A stretch of 64,000 bases of DNA from PALSA-1353 sp050012375 (GCA_050012375.1 JBEKHH010000002.1:62001-126000); one strand, 5' to 3'; numbered from the stretch's first letter, positions 25,922 to 34,776 are shown. Numbers and translations: made by a program. Notes: generated by a model from the sequence alone, not told the origin.

Positions 25922-27034
25922 ATGCAAACAACGACAACGGCCTTAGAAGGCATCCTGCACATTCCCGATGAGCGCCGCGACGGCCAGCTCCGGGATCCCC
26001 TGCACCCCCTGCGTCCGCTGCGCCGCGGCATCGTGCCGCGCAAGCTGATTCGCGAGCTTCAGCTTCGCCCGGGGCTGCTTCTTCGGGGCATCCCCAGGGG
26101 CGACGTCATCGTGCAAGTCGACTCCATCGAGGGCCGCACCCCATCCGATTACATCGAAACCACCACGCTCTACGATTCCACCCCGCTCGACCCCGAGCCG
26201 ATGATCCGCCTGGAACACAGCCCAACCGAATTCACCACGCGCATCATCGACATCTTCGCGCCGATCGGCTTCGGGCAGCGGGGTCTGATCGTGGCCCCGC
26301 CCCGTTCCGGCAAGACCATTCTCCTGCAAAACATCGCGCGCGGAATCCATCACAATCACCCGGAAGTGAAAGTCATCCTCCTCCTCGTCGACGAACGCCC
26401 CGAAGAAGTCACCGACATGAAGCGGAACGTGCCCGGCACGGTCTACGCATCCAGCAACGACAACACCGTCGAAAAACATCTCGACCTCGCCCAACTCGTC
26501 ATCGAGCGGTGCAAGCGCCAGGTCGAATTCGGCGAGCACATCGTCGTGCTGCTGGATTCCCTGACGCGCCTCGGCCGGGCCTTCAACACCGGCGGCCCCA
26601 GCGGCGGCCGCACCCTTTCCGGCGGATTGGACAACCGGGCCCTGGAAATCCCCAAACGCCTTTTCGGAGCCGCCAGAAAAATCGAAAACGGCGGCAGCCT
26701 CACCATCATGGCCACCTGCCTCATCGACACCGGCAGCCGCATGGACCAGGTGATCTTCGAGGAGTTCAAAGGCACCGGCAACATGGAGCTGGTCCTGGAT
26801 CGCAACCTGGCCAACCAGCGCATCTATCCCTCGCTCGACATCGCCGCCAGCGGCACACGCAAAGAAGAAAAGCTGCTCAGCGCGCAAGAACTCGCCGCCG
26901 CCCGAAACATCCGGCGATTGCTGAGCAACATGCAGCCCGCCCAGTCGATCAAAACCCTGCTGGACGTGATGGGCAAGCAGAAGACCAACGCCGCCCTTCT
27001 CGCCGCCGCGGGGGCAAAGATCCAACCCGGATGA
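25922..27034 (+). CDS. rho: Transcription termination factor Rho, short form with divergent RNA-binding domain
   Basis: A 370-residue hexameric RNA helicase that releases transcripts. The motor is intact: P-loop APPRSGKT (125-132), LLDSLTRLGRAFN (210-222), Q-loop region SGGRTLSGGLD and R-loop region CLIDTGSRMDQ. The usual N-terminal helical domain is absent, and the cold-shock-like primary site is altered: where most Rho proteins have DGFGFLR, this one has DGQLRDPLHPLRPLRRG (20-36), so the aromatic RNP1 residues are missing. The GERYFAL-type segment is also replaced by GDVIVQV. Termination may therefore use different RNA contacts. The ATG lies downstream of a strong promoter. Confidence 0.93.
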   Translation: MQTTTTALEGILHIPDERRDGQLRDPLHPLRPLRRGIVPRKLIRELQLRPGLLLRGIPRGDVIVQVDSIEGRTPSDYIETTTLYDSTPLDPEPMIRLEHSPTEFTTRIIDIFAPIGFGQRGLIVAPPRSGKTILLQNIARGIHHNHPEVKVILLLVDERPEEVTDMKRNVPGTVYASSNDNTVEKHLDLAQLVIERCKRQVEFGEHIVVLLDSLTRLGRAFNTGGPSGGRTLSGGLDNRALEIPKRLFGAARKIENGGSLTIMATCLIDTGSRMDQVIFEEFKGTGNMELVLDRNLANQRIYPSLDIAASGTRKEEKLLSAQELAAARNIRRLLSNMQPAQSIKTLLDVMGKQKTNAALLAAAGAKIQPG

Positions 27035-27163
27035 TTGTTTGCGAATTTGGCGCAGCCGGGGCGTGCCTACGGCTCTGTTAAGACTTCAACAGCGCTTTTC
27101 TTTTCGGCCCCAGGGCGCATACTACTTAAGCTCCATCGGTTGTTCTTCAGCGAGGTTTCGTTT

Positions 27164-28279
27164 ATGCGTATCGGAGTTCCCAAGGAAATCAAATCAGACG
27201 AATATCGCATCGCGATGATGCCGGTCGGCGTGGAATTGCTGGTCAAAGGCGGGCATCAGGTGTTCGTGCAGGCGACCGCCGGCGCAGCCAGCGGATTCAG
27301 CGATGCCGCCTATGCCAAGGCCGGCGCGAGCATTGTGCCGACTGCCGGCGAAGCGATCACCGGCATGGAATTGGTCATCAAGGTCAAGGAGCCGCAGCCG
27401 GCGGAGATCGGGCTTTTTCGGCCGGGGCAGATTGTTTTCACCTATTTTCATTTCGCGGCTTCGCCGGAACTGACGCAGCAGTGTCTGGAATCGGAGATCG
27501 TGGCGATCGCGTACGAGACGATCAAGGATCGCGCGGGCCGATTGCCTTGTCTGACCCCGATGAGCGAGATCGCGGGGAAGATGAGCATTCAGGAAGGCGC
27601 GAAATATCTGGAAAAGCCGATGATGGGGCGGGGCATTTTGCTCGGCGGCGTCCCGGGGGTCGAGCCGGCGGATGTGGTGGTGCTGGGGGCGGGGACCGTG
27701 GGGACGCACGCCGCCCGAGTGGCGGCGGGCCTGGGGGCCAGCGTGGTTTTAATGGACGTGAATCTCGAGCGGCTCCGGTATTTGGCGGATGTGATGCCGG
27801 CCAATGTGCGGACGATTTTCAGCGACGCCCACACCGTGCGCGATCATTTGCGAAATGCGGACCTGATCGTGGGGGCGGTGCTCATTCCCGGGGCCAAGGC
27901 ACCGCGCCTGGTCACCCGGCATGATCTGGTGGAAATGCGCAACGGCAGCGTCATCGTGGATGTCGCGATCGATCAGGGCGGCTGTGTCGAGACCAGCCGG
28001 CCGACCACGCATCAACAGCCGACGTTTGTCGTTGAAAACGTTGTGCACTATTGCGTGACAAACATGCCGGGCGCGGTGGGGCGGACCAGCACGATTGCCC
28101 TCTGCAATGCGACCCTGCCGTACGCGCTGAAGATTGCCGCGCTCGGATATGAGCGGGCGGCGGGCGATGATCCCGGCCTGGCCGAGGGGATCAATATGGC
28201 TGGCGGCCGCGTCACCAACGGGGCCGTCGCGGAATCGCTGCACATGCAACACAGGCCGCTGAAAGTGAAGGCTGGATAA
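27164..28279 (+). CDS. ald: Alanine dehydrogenase
   Basis: A 371-residue NAD-dependent enzyme interconverting L-alanine and pyruvate plus ammonium. It starts MRIGVPKEIKSDEYRIA; the catalytic lysine is in KVKEPQP (about residue 75), the histidine in FTYFHFA (about 96), the Rossmann motif in VVLGAGTVG (about 174) and the aspartate in VDVAIDQGG (about 270). Length is exactly typical. GAGG occurs upstream of the ATG at 27164; a longer frame from 27035 has no Ald similarity. Alanine made here could feed murein synthesis (inference). Confidence 0.96.
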   Translation: MRIGVPKEIKSDEYRIAMMPVGVELLVKGGHQVFVQATAGAASGFSDAAYAKAGASIVPTAGEAITGMELVIKVKEPQPAEIGLFRPGQIVFTYFHFAASPELTQQCLESEIVAIAYETIKDRAGRLPCLTPMSEIAGKMSIQEGAKYLEKPMMGRGILLGGVPGVEPADVVVLGAGTVGTHAARVAAGLGASVVLMDVNLERLRYLADVMPANVRTIFSDAHTVRDHLRNADLIVGAVLIPGAKAPRLVTRHDLVEMRNGSVIVDVAIDQGGCVETSRPTTHQQPTFVVENVVHYCVTNMPGAVGRTSTIALCNATLPYALKIAALGYERAAGDDPGLAEGINMAGGRVTNGAVAESLHMQHRPLKVKAG

Positions 28280-28293
28280 AGCAGGACCTCAAG

Positions 28294-28656
28294 ATGAGCG
28301 CTGATTCATCCCGAATGGACAAGCTGCGGCAGATGTTGGAAAAGTCGCCGGGCGATGCATTTCTTTTGTATGCCGTGGCGCTGGAATATCGCAAATCGGG
28401 CGACGCCAAATCGGCGGTGGAATATCTGGACAAGGTGATTCAGCACGATTGGGGCTATTGCTACGCTTATCATCAAAAGGGCCAGATTCTGGAATCCTCG
28501 GGAGAGATCGACGCGGCCCGGCAGGCGTATCGGCAAGGAATCGACGCCGCCGCTCGCAAGGGCGATGAACATGCCGGCCAAGAGATCGCCGCGGCGCTGG
28601 CGATGATCGAATACTCTCGGGAAATGATGTTGGATCATGGCGAATCGATTTTTTGA
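28294..28656 (+). CDS. Small TPR-repeat protein
   Basis: A 120-residue protein made of roughly three tetratricopeptide repeats: AFLLYAVALEYRKSGDAKSA, then CYAYHQKGQILESSGEIDAA and a degenerate third. TPR proteins mediate protein contacts; no partner is known. It follows ald by 14 bases and overlaps the metallophosphoesterase gene by 20 bases, so ald, this gene and the phosphoesterase may be one operon. Confidence 0.8.
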   Translation: MSADSSRMDKLRQMLEKSPGDAFLLYAVALEYRKSGDAKSAVEYLDKVIQHDWGYCYAYHQKGQILESSGEIDAARQAYRQGIDAAARKGDEHAGQEIAAALAMIEYSREMMLDHGESIF

Positions 28657-29566
28657 GTACCTGAACAAGCCGCATTGGAGGCGGCAGAATAGGTGGCGTC
28701 GGGCGATCTGGAGAAACCTGGCCCGCCTGGGGCTGACGGGCATGCACGCGCTGCCCGTCAATCGCCGCTGGGTGGAGATCCATCGCAGGGCAATGCCGCT
28801 GGCGAATCTCGATCCGACCCTGGCCGGGTGGAAGATCGTTCAGATTTCCGACCTGCATTACAGCCCGGTCGTCTGGCAGCGATATTTGATCCAATACCTG
28901 CATTGGGTGAACGAACTCCAGCCGCAGATGGTGGTGATCACCGGCGACCTGATTACGGGCGGATACCGATTCGCGGATCGGATCGCGACGTTGCTGTCAC
29001 ACGTGAAAGCGGAGCACGGCGTGGTATGCACCTTTGGCAATCACGATTACAGCATATACGGCAGGCGCGTGAACGGCGAAGGCGTTCGCCGGGGCGATTA
29101 CCTGGAATCGCGCCTGCGCAAGCGCGGCCTGATCGTGCTGCGGAATGAGGTGCTGCGCGTAAAGCCGCCCGGCGCTAAACGTCCGCTGGTGATCGTCGGA
29201 CTCGATGATGAGTGGTCCGGCAATATCGATGCCGCCAAGGCGTTTGCCGGCGTCGATGCGTCGCTTCCGATCATCTGCCTCAACCACAATCCCGCCAACG
29301 TGCGCGAGCTGATGGATTTCCCCTGGCAATGGATGCTCAGCGGCCACACGCACGGGCGACAGGTGGCGACATCAAGACTCGGCCGCAAGCTTTATCCGCA
29401 GCGATACCGCCATTACACGCACGGATATTATTCCGTGAGCGGCCGGCATCTGTACGTCAACCGCGGGCTCAGCTACGGCCAGCGGGTGCAGGAGTGGTGC
29501 CGGCCGGAAATTACAGTGTTCAGACTGGAATCGGGGCCGGAGACGATGGCGAAGGTGCGGAAATGA
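28637..29566 (+). CDS. Calcineurin-like metallophosphoesterase (YkuE/LpxG-like)
   Basis: A 309-residue phosphoesterase with all metal-binding motifs: ISDLHY (about 71-76), GDLITGG (about 102), TFGNHDYS (about 132-139), NHNPAN (about 222) and SGHTHGRQ (about 237-244). The N-terminus is strongly basic (HWRRQNRWRRAIWRNL) with no clear signal, suggesting membrane association. The YkuE/LpxG subgroup includes lipid or UDP-diacylglucosamine pyrophosphatases; that role is only a possibility here. Its start overlaps the preceding TPR gene. Confidence 0.88.
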   Translation: MANRFFEYLNKPHWRRQNRWRRAIWRNLARLGLTGMHALPVNRRWVEIHRRAMPLANLDPTLAGWKIVQISDLHYSPVVWQRYLIQYLHWVNELQPQMVVITGDLITGGYRFADRIATLLSHVKAEHGVVCTFGNHDYSIYGRRVNGEGVRRGDYLESRLRKRGLIVLRNEVLRVKPPGAKRPLVIVGLDDEWSGNIDAAKAFAGVDASLPIICLNHNPANVRELMDFPWQWMLSGHTHGRQVATSRLGRKLYPQRYRHYTHGYYSVSGRHLYVNRGLSYGQRVQEWCRPEITVFRLESGPETMAKVRK

Positions 29567-29731
29567 ATTTTCAAATTTGCCGATTGTTGCGCTATCCTGT
29601 CTGATTTTCAGCCCTGGCCAAAAATCTTCTTCGCGTCCATCTCCCCGATCTCAGCGTCCGGGGGAGTCCAAATTCTTCCCGATTCTCGTCATTGCCCGCA
29701 TCTCAATTGACCGCTAAACTCCAACCAACCC

Positions 29732-31117
29732 ATGATCGACAAAATCTTCAAAGCCTATGATATTCGGGCCACCTATCCCAATCCTCTCAACGAAGAGGTC
29801 GCATGGAAGGTCGGCCACGCCACCGCACAATACCTCAAGCGCAGCCGCCAGAACGCCACCGATCGCGTCAAGCTCGAAGACACGCTCGTGGTCGGCCGCG
29901 ACATGCGCCCAAGCTCCCCATCCCTCGCCGGCGCGCTCATCGACGGCATCCGCAGCGTCGGCATGAATGTCATCGACGTCGGCATGCTCGACACGCCGAT
30001 GATCTATTTTGCGATCAACTATCTCGACGCCGTCGGCGGCATTCAAACCACCGCCTCGCACAACCCCGTCCAATACAACGGATTCAAAATCAGCGGCCCC
30101 AAAGCCAAGCCCATCGGCGCCGCCAGCGGCCTGGACGACATCAAACGCATCGCCGCCAGTCTCCGCGTCGGACAGACCGGCCTTTCCGGACAACTCCGCC
30201 AGCAAGACCTCTGGAGCGAATACCGCAAACACGTCCTGCAATTCCTCCAACTCCAGCGCCCGGTAAAAGTCGTCGTCGACGCCGGCAACGGAATGGCCGG
30301 CAAAATGATCCCCGCCATTTTTGACGGCATCCCCGACCTCCACATCATCCCGCTTCTCTTCGAGATCACCGGCAGGTTCACCCACGAGCCCAATCCCCTC
30401 GTGGAGGAAAACCTGGCCATGCTCAAAGCCGTCATCGCCAAGGAAAAGCCGGACCTCGGCGTGTGCTTCGACGGCGACGCCGACCGCTGCATCTTCGTCG
30501 ATGAAAACCAAAAGGTGATCGGCTGCGACATGATCACCGCGATCGTCGCCAGGGATTTCCTGCAAATGCCCCAGAACAAGGGATCGACGATCGTCTACGA
30601 TCTCCGGTCCAGCCACGTCGTAGCCGATGAAGTGAAAGCCGCCGGCGGCATTCCGCGCCGCGACCGCGTCGGACACGCCTTCATCAAGAAAACCATGTCC
30701 GAAACCAAGGCCGTTTTCGGCGGCGAACTCTCCGGCCACTTCTATTTCCGCGACAACTTCTACGCCGACAGCGGCGCCATCGTCTTCGCCCGGGTTTTAT
30801 CCGTCCTCTCCGGCCAGCCCAAGCCGATCAGCGAACTGGTCGCTCCGCTGCATCGCTACAGCCAGAGCGGCGAAGTGAATTTCCAGGTTGAAGACAAAGA
30901 CGGCAAGATTCGCGAGTTGGCCGAAGCGTACAAGAAAGGCCAGGTCGATTATCTCGACGGCATCACGGTCGATTTCGGCGACTGGTGGTTCAACGTCCGC
31001 AAGAGCAACACCGAGCCCCTGCTGCGTTTGGTTGTGGAAGCCAAAACCCCACAATTGGAAGAAGAGAAGCTCATCGAACTGAAGAAAATCCTGGGCGAGC
31101 CGGCGCACGGACATTAA
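29732..31117 (+). CDS. Phosphomannomutase/phosphoglucomutase
   Basis: A 461-residue alpha-D-phosphohexomutase. The phosphoserine loop is TTASHNP (about residues 108-114), the metal loop CFDGDADR (about 249-256), the sugar loop GGELSGHFYFRD (about 330) and the phosphate loop RKSNTEPLLRL (about 421). These match the AlgC/ManB group that interconverts mannose or glucose 6- and 1-phosphates. With manA at 48964 and the pyrophosphorylase at 17215 it could supply GDP-mannose or UDP-glucose precursors for glycosylation (inference). Paralogy prevents assigning a single symbol. Confidence 0.93.
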   Translation: MIDKIFKAYDIRATYPNPLNEEVAWKVGHATAQYLKRSRQNATDRVKLEDTLVVGRDMRPSSPSLAGALIDGIRSVGMNVIDVGMLDTPMIYFAINYLDAVGGIQTTASHNPVQYNGFKISGPKAKPIGAASGLDDIKRIAASLRVGQTGLSGQLRQQDLWSEYRKHVLQFLQLQRPVKVVVDAGNGMAGKMIPAIFDGIPDLHIIPLLFEITGRFTHEPNPLVEENLAMLKAVIAKEKPDLGVCFDGDADRCIFVDENQKVIGCDMITAIVARDFLQMPQNKGSTIVYDLRSSHVVADEVKAAGGIPRRDRVGHAFIKKTMSETKAVFGGELSGHFYFRDNFYADSGAIVFARVLSVLSGQPKPISELVAPLHRYSQSGEVNFQVEDKDGKIRELAEAYKKGQVDYLDGITVDFGDWWFNVRKSNTEPLLRLVVEAKTPQLEEEKLIELKKILGEPAHGH

Positions 31118-31150
31118 CCGCTTAGCGCAGATTATTCACCGCCCGCTTCG

Positions 31151-31293
31151 CTAGAGACGCGGAGGACGCGGAGAAAACCCGAAAGTGCGAAACCAGAATG
31201 ACGAACCAAATCCGAAATCAGAATGACTGAAACGATCTTCGTTTCGGTTTTGGTCATTCGGGCTTGATTCGTCATTCTGGTTTCTGATTTCGG
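31151..31293. repeat. Mixed repeat cluster at a convergent gene junction
   Basis: GAGACGCGGAGGACGCGGAG-type heptamers (from 31154) run directly into GAAACCAGAATGACGAA (31189-31205), the variant GAAATCAGAATGACTGAAACG (from 31214), and inverted copies ending TCATTCTGGTTTCTGATTTC (to about 31290). The block can fold into a long hairpin between the mutase and ROK genes. A separate palindrome GCCGAAGGCTTCGGC is at 31358-31372. Confidence 0.75.
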
Positions 31294-31408
31294 ATTTTTC
31301 CCCCATCCCCAGCGTACTGGCGGGCGGTGAATCTTGAATTTTCCGGGTTAGCTGCGAGCCGAAGGCTTCGGCCGTGAGTTCAGCCGAACGGGGAGCGCGT
31401 TTCACCGA

Positions 31409-32260
31409 TCAAATCCCGCCCGCCATCCGCGCGGCCCCACGCGCCGCATGAAAATCATCATCCCCGCAACTCAGCGTCCATCCCTGGCGCGCAAGATTAG
31501 TCAATTTCATTTCAATCCCGCGGCGAAGCTCGGGGATCAAGTGCCTCATCCGAATCCCAATCCCGCCGCACAAACAGACGTGCTGCGGGCGATAGATCGC
31601 ATGCGCGATCCGTATCGCCCGCACCAGCGCCAACATCGCCGGCTCATCCCCGCGAAATTTCGCCACCGCCGCCGAAACATCCGGCCCATATTCGGCTCGC
31701 AATGCCGTCACGCCCAAATATCCTTCCAATCCCCCGGCTCCGCCGTCCGGCCCAACCACGTCATGCCCCGCGATCGAAACATCGATCTGCCCAATATGCC
31801 CCGGGGATTCTCCCTCCACGCGTAGCGGACGCCCCTCGTCCAGCACGGAAATCCCGATCCCCGTCCCCAGCGTCAGCACCAGAAGGCGTCCGCGCAGGTC
31901 TCGGGATTGAAGAATATCGAACGCTGCCGCCTCCGCATCGTTGCAAATTTTCGCCGGCTTGCCCGTGGGTAAATTCAGCGACTCCGGCACAAGACGGTCC
32001 AGCGCAATCCCCACGATCCCCGGCACATTCACCGCAAACGTTATCTTCCGTTGTTTCCCATCAAACAATCCCGGCACGCATAGCCCGATGGCCTCGAAGC
32101 AAGCGGCGCGTCCGCCGGCGGCGGTTCGAATGGCCGTGCGCAGTTCCTCGGTCGTGGGCTTCGCGTAGAAGCCGCTTTGACCGGTCCAAAGACAGCGGCC
32201 GTTTTCGACGCCCGCGGCCTTCACCGATGTTCCGCCAATGTCGACACCTATCTGCATCAT
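31409..32260 (-). CDS. ROK family protein lacking the zinc-binding motif
   Basis: A 283-residue sugar-kinase-fold protein. The phosphate loops GVDIGGTSVKAAG (about residue 4) and LTLGTGIGIS (about 133) and the ESPGHIG motif, holding the histidine typical of ROK proteins, are present. The family zinc motif CxCGxxGCxE is replaced by VGPDGGAGGLEGYLG, so no zinc is expected. There is no N-terminal HTH, so it is a kinase-like rather than repressor-type ROK. Glucokinase or N-acetylhexosamine kinase activity is possible. ATG at 32260 (MMQIGVDIGG) is preferred; 32296 and 32332 are alternatives. Confidence 0.8.
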   Translation of the reverse strand: MMQIGVDIGGTSVKAAGVENGRCLWTGQSGFYAKPTTEELRTAIRTAAGGRAACFEAIGLCVPGLFDGKQRKITFAVNVPGIVGIALDRLVPESLNLPTGKPAKICNDAEAAAFDILQSRDLRGRLLVLTLGTGIGISVLDEGRPLRVEGESPGHIGQIDVSIAGHDVVGPDGGAGGLEGYLGVTALRAEYGPDVSAAVAKFRGDEPAMLALVRAIRIAHAIYRPQHVCLCGGIGIRMRHLIPELRRGIEMKLTNLARQGWTLSCGDDDFHAARGAARMAGGI

Positions 32261-32325
32261 GCGCAATATGTTAGCTGACAGGTCCTCGGCACTCATCGGC
32301 GTCGCGAAAAAAAACGAATCAGGCC

Positions 32326-32358
32326 TTGACATTTCGGTCTATACTCTAAATAATAGAG
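32326..32358 (+). promoter_or_regulatory. Promoter with overlapping palindromic operator
   Basis: TTGACA (32326-32331) and AATAAT (32349-32354) are 17 bases apart, and the -10 box lies inside the palindrome CTCTAAATAATAGAG (32344-32358). It precedes the membrane protein gene by about 20 bases. The winged-helix regulator encoded second in the operon is a natural candidate to bind it (inference). Confidence 0.6.
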
Positions 32359-32377
32359 AACTCTAACAGGAGTGCAT

Positions 32378-32959
32378 ATGAGTGATACACATCAGCTTCA
32401 GCAGGACCTTCATTATGTTCGCGAGGTCGTGACCCGCGCCGAGCGCTGGCCGCGCGGTCGGGTGGGTTATTGGATTTGGGCTTTATACGTATTGATCGGC
32501 TATCCACTGATTGACCTTGCCCCGCGCTATGCCAGGCCGTTTTTTATTTATGCGGGGGTTGTCTGTTTGGCGGCCTCCCTTTTTGTTCAATACCGACATA
32601 AAAAATCGGCGGGGGTGAGAACGAGTCGAAACCGCGCGGGGCTGTTTTGGTTGGGCGGATCGCTGCTGATCGTTCTTTGCGCCATCGCGATCTGTGTAGC
32701 CATTCCGGGCGTTAGGGGCCAGGCGCCGGGCCAAATCGTGGTGATGATGGTCGGCATTTTTTATTTCCTGGGCGGCGTTCATTACGACCGGAATTTCCTT
32801 TGGCTGGGTCCGGTGCTGTGTGTTGGCGGCGTTCTGGTTGGCTTCGTGCCGCACTACGGCTGGACGGCATTGGGGATCGTCTTTGCGCTCGGATTGATGG
32901 GCCCAACTCTTTTCGCTCCGCGGCCGCCGAAAGACGTTCCGGAATCGATTCCGGCCTAA
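32378..32959 (+). CDS. Small integral membrane protein of unknown function
   Basis: A 193-residue protein with a soluble N-terminus of about 28 residues (DLHYVREVVTRAERWPRG) and five or six hydrophobic segments. I recognise no named family. The ATG at 32378 has AGGAG five bases upstream; an in-frame GTG two codons earlier overlaps that site and is rejected. It is followed by a winged-helix regulator gene, an arrangement of a membrane protein plus HTH regulator seen in many planctomycete operons. Confidence 0.75.
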   Translation: MSDTHQLQQDLHYVREVVTRAERWPRGRVGYWIWALYVLIGYPLIDLAPRYARPFFIYAGVVCLAASLFVQYRHKKSAGVRTSRNRAGLFWLGGSLLIVLCAIAICVAIPGVRGQAPGQIVVMMVGIFYFLGGVHYDRNFLWLGPVLCVGGVLVGFVPHYGWTALGIVFALGLMGPTLFAPRPPKDVPESIPA

Positions 32960-32987
32960 ATCCGCGAACTTTCTACGAGGAAGCGCC

Positions 32988-33320
32988 ATGGGCCGTTCCA
33001 CCCACTCCATCCATCACGCTCCCGGCGGTTTGGATCGGCTCGACGGGCTGTTGCAGCATCGAGCGAGGCTGGGAACGATGGTGCTCCTGAGCGCCAACGA
33101 TGAGATCAACTTCAGCACGCTGCGCGGTTTGCTCAAGGAAACCGACGGTAATCTGGGCGCGCAGCTCCGGAAACTCGAGGAAGCCGAGTACATCGCGGTG
33201 AAAAAGGAATTCCAGGATCGCAAGCCGGTGAGCTGGTATTCGCTTACGCCCACGGGCCGGCGAGCGCTCAAGAGCCATCTTGCCGCGCTGGAGACGGTCG
33301 TCCGATCGGCCAACGTCTGA
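32988..33320 (+). CDS. Winged-helix DNA-binding transcriptional regulator (HTH_34/MarR-like)
   Basis: A 110-residue protein: RLGTMVLLSANDEINFSTL leads into the recognition helix LLKETDGNLGAQLRKLEEA and the wing KPVSWYSLTPTGRRAL, all typical of small MarR/PadR-like regulators that dimerise on palindromes. GAGGAA lies six bases before the ATG. It sits 28 bases after the membrane protein gene and 13 bases before the beta-CASP nuclease gene, so all three are likely cotranscribed from the promoter near 32326 and autoregulated (inference). Confidence 0.85.
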   Translation: MGRSTHSIHHAPGGLDRLDGLLQHRARLGTMVLLSANDEINFSTLRGLLKETDGNLGAQLRKLEEAEYIAVKKEFQDRKPVSWYSLTPTGRRALKSHLAALETVVRSANV

Positions 33321-33333
33321 TAGACTTGCCGGC

Positions 33334-34776
33334 ATGCGCATCCAGTTCTGCGGCGCCGACCGCACCGTTACCGGCTCATCCCATCTGCTGGAAATCAACG
33401 GCCTGCGAATTTTCCTCGACATGGGCATCTACCAGGGCTCGCGCGACGAGGCTCGCCGCATCAACGAGTATCTTCCGGCCGACGTCAAGACCGCCGACGC
33501 GATCATCCTATCCCACGGCCATCTCGATCACTGCGGCAAGCTCCCCGTCGCCACGAAGGCCGGATTCAAAGGCCCTATTTACTGCACACCCGCAACCGCC
33601 GAGGTCGCGCGCATCGTCCTGAACGATTCGGCCATGATCCAGATGGAAGACATCGAGTACCTCAACCGCCGCTCCCGCGATCCGCAAGACGCTCCCCTGG
33701 CCGCGCTCTACACCCCGGACGATATTCCCGCCGTTCTGAAGCTCATGCGCCACGCTCCCTACGGCCAGAAAACCGATCTCGGCAAAGGCGTCAGCTTCAC
33801 ATTTTTCGACGCCGGTCACATTCTCGGCTCCGCCTATGTCCTGATCGAATGGAGCGAATCCGCCCGCCAGCGCACGCTCCTGTTCACCGGCGACATCGGC
33901 CGATATGACACGCCCATCCTCCGCGATCCCCAGCCGATCCCCGCTCCCGTGGAATATCTCATCACCGAAAGCACCTACGGCAATTCAACTCACGCCCCGA
34001 TGGCCGAAGTCGGCCCGCAATTCCTCGACGCCGTCAAGTTCTGCATCCAGCGAAAGAGCCGGCTGCTGATCCCGAGCTTCGCGGTCGGCCGCACCCAAAC
34101 CGTTCTCTGGTACATCCAGAAATTCATTCACGACAAACAGATTCCGGAAATCCCCATCTTCGTGGACAGCCCCATGGGCGTCGAAATCAGCCGGATCCAC
34201 AGCCAATTCCGCGAGAATTACGACCAGCCCACCCTGGACGCGATCGGCAACAACGACCTGTTCGGCCTATCTCGCGTCACGTTTGCCTCAACTTCCGAGC
34301 AAAGCAAACAAATCAATTCCCAGGCCGGCGCCTGTGTCATCATCGCCTCCAGCCCGAGTTGCGAATTCGGCCGAATCCTGCACCACCTCGCCCAAGGCGT
34401 GGAGCAGGGCGACAATCTGGTCGTCTTCTGCGGCTACATTCCCCCGCAAACCCTGGGCCGCCGCCTTCAGGAGGGCGCCAAGCGCGTCCGCATCTTCAAT
34501 CGCTGGTACGACGTGAAATGCCAAGTCCGCACGATCCACGGCCTCAGCGCCCACGCCGGCTGCGACGAACTTTTGCGATTCCTTCAGCCCACGATCGGAA
34601 AACAAACGTCATCCTGGATCGTCCACGGCGAAGTCGATCAGTCCGAAGGCTTCGCTCATCGTCTGATGGCCGCCGGCATCGGCAGGGCGGAGATTCCCGG
34701 GATGGAAACGTCAATCATCGACGACCCCGGCACGGCGATCCTTCCCACCGCTCGCGCCGGACAAGCCGACGAATGA
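33334..34776 (+). CDS. Metallo-beta-lactamase/beta-CASP fold nuclease
   Basis: A 480-residue RNA-processing-type nuclease of the CPSF73/YSH1-like group. The zinc motif is SHGHLDHCGKLP (about residues 59-70), with further ligands in DAGHILGSA (about 163) and LFTGDIGR (about 184). Beta-CASP motif A is ESTYGNSTH (about 210), and the C-terminal IHGLSAHAGCDE and WIVHGE supply the other histidines. Such enzymes cleave or trim RNA; bacterial targets are mostly unknown. The ATG at 33334 follows the regulator gene by 13 bases. Confidence 0.92.
   Translation: MRIQFCGADRTVTGSSHLLEINGLRIFLDMGIYQGSRDEARRINEYLPADVKTADAIILSHGHLDHCGKLPVATKAGFKGPIYCTPATAEVARIVLNDSAMIQMEDIEYLNRRSRDPQDAPLAALYTPDDIPAVLKLMRHAPYGQKTDLGKGVSFTFFDAGHILGSAYVLIEWSESARQRTLLFTGDIGRYDTPILRDPQPIPAPVEYLITESTYGNSTHAPMAEVGPQFLDAVKFCIQRKSRLLIPSFAVGRTQTVLWYIQKFIHDKQIPEIPIFVDSPMGVEISRIHSQFRENYDQPTLDAIGNNDLFGLSRVTFASTSEQSKQINSQAGACVIIASSPSCEFGRILHHLAQGVEQGDNLVVFCGYIPPQTLGRRLQEGAKRVRIFNRWYDVKCQVRTIHGLSAHAGCDELLRFLQPTIGKQTSSWIVHGEVDQSEGFAHRLMAAGIGRAEIPGMETSIIDDPGTAILPTARAGQADE

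Noticed and set aside
25943..27025. 360-codon minus-strand open frame opposite rho
   Set aside because: The rho frame holds all helicase motifs; the antisense frame is rich in Gly, Asp and Val in a way typical of mirrored codons.
31358..31372. GCCGAAGGCTTCGGC palindrome as an intrinsic terminator
   Set aside because: No T-run follows on either strand; it is noted only as a palindrome.
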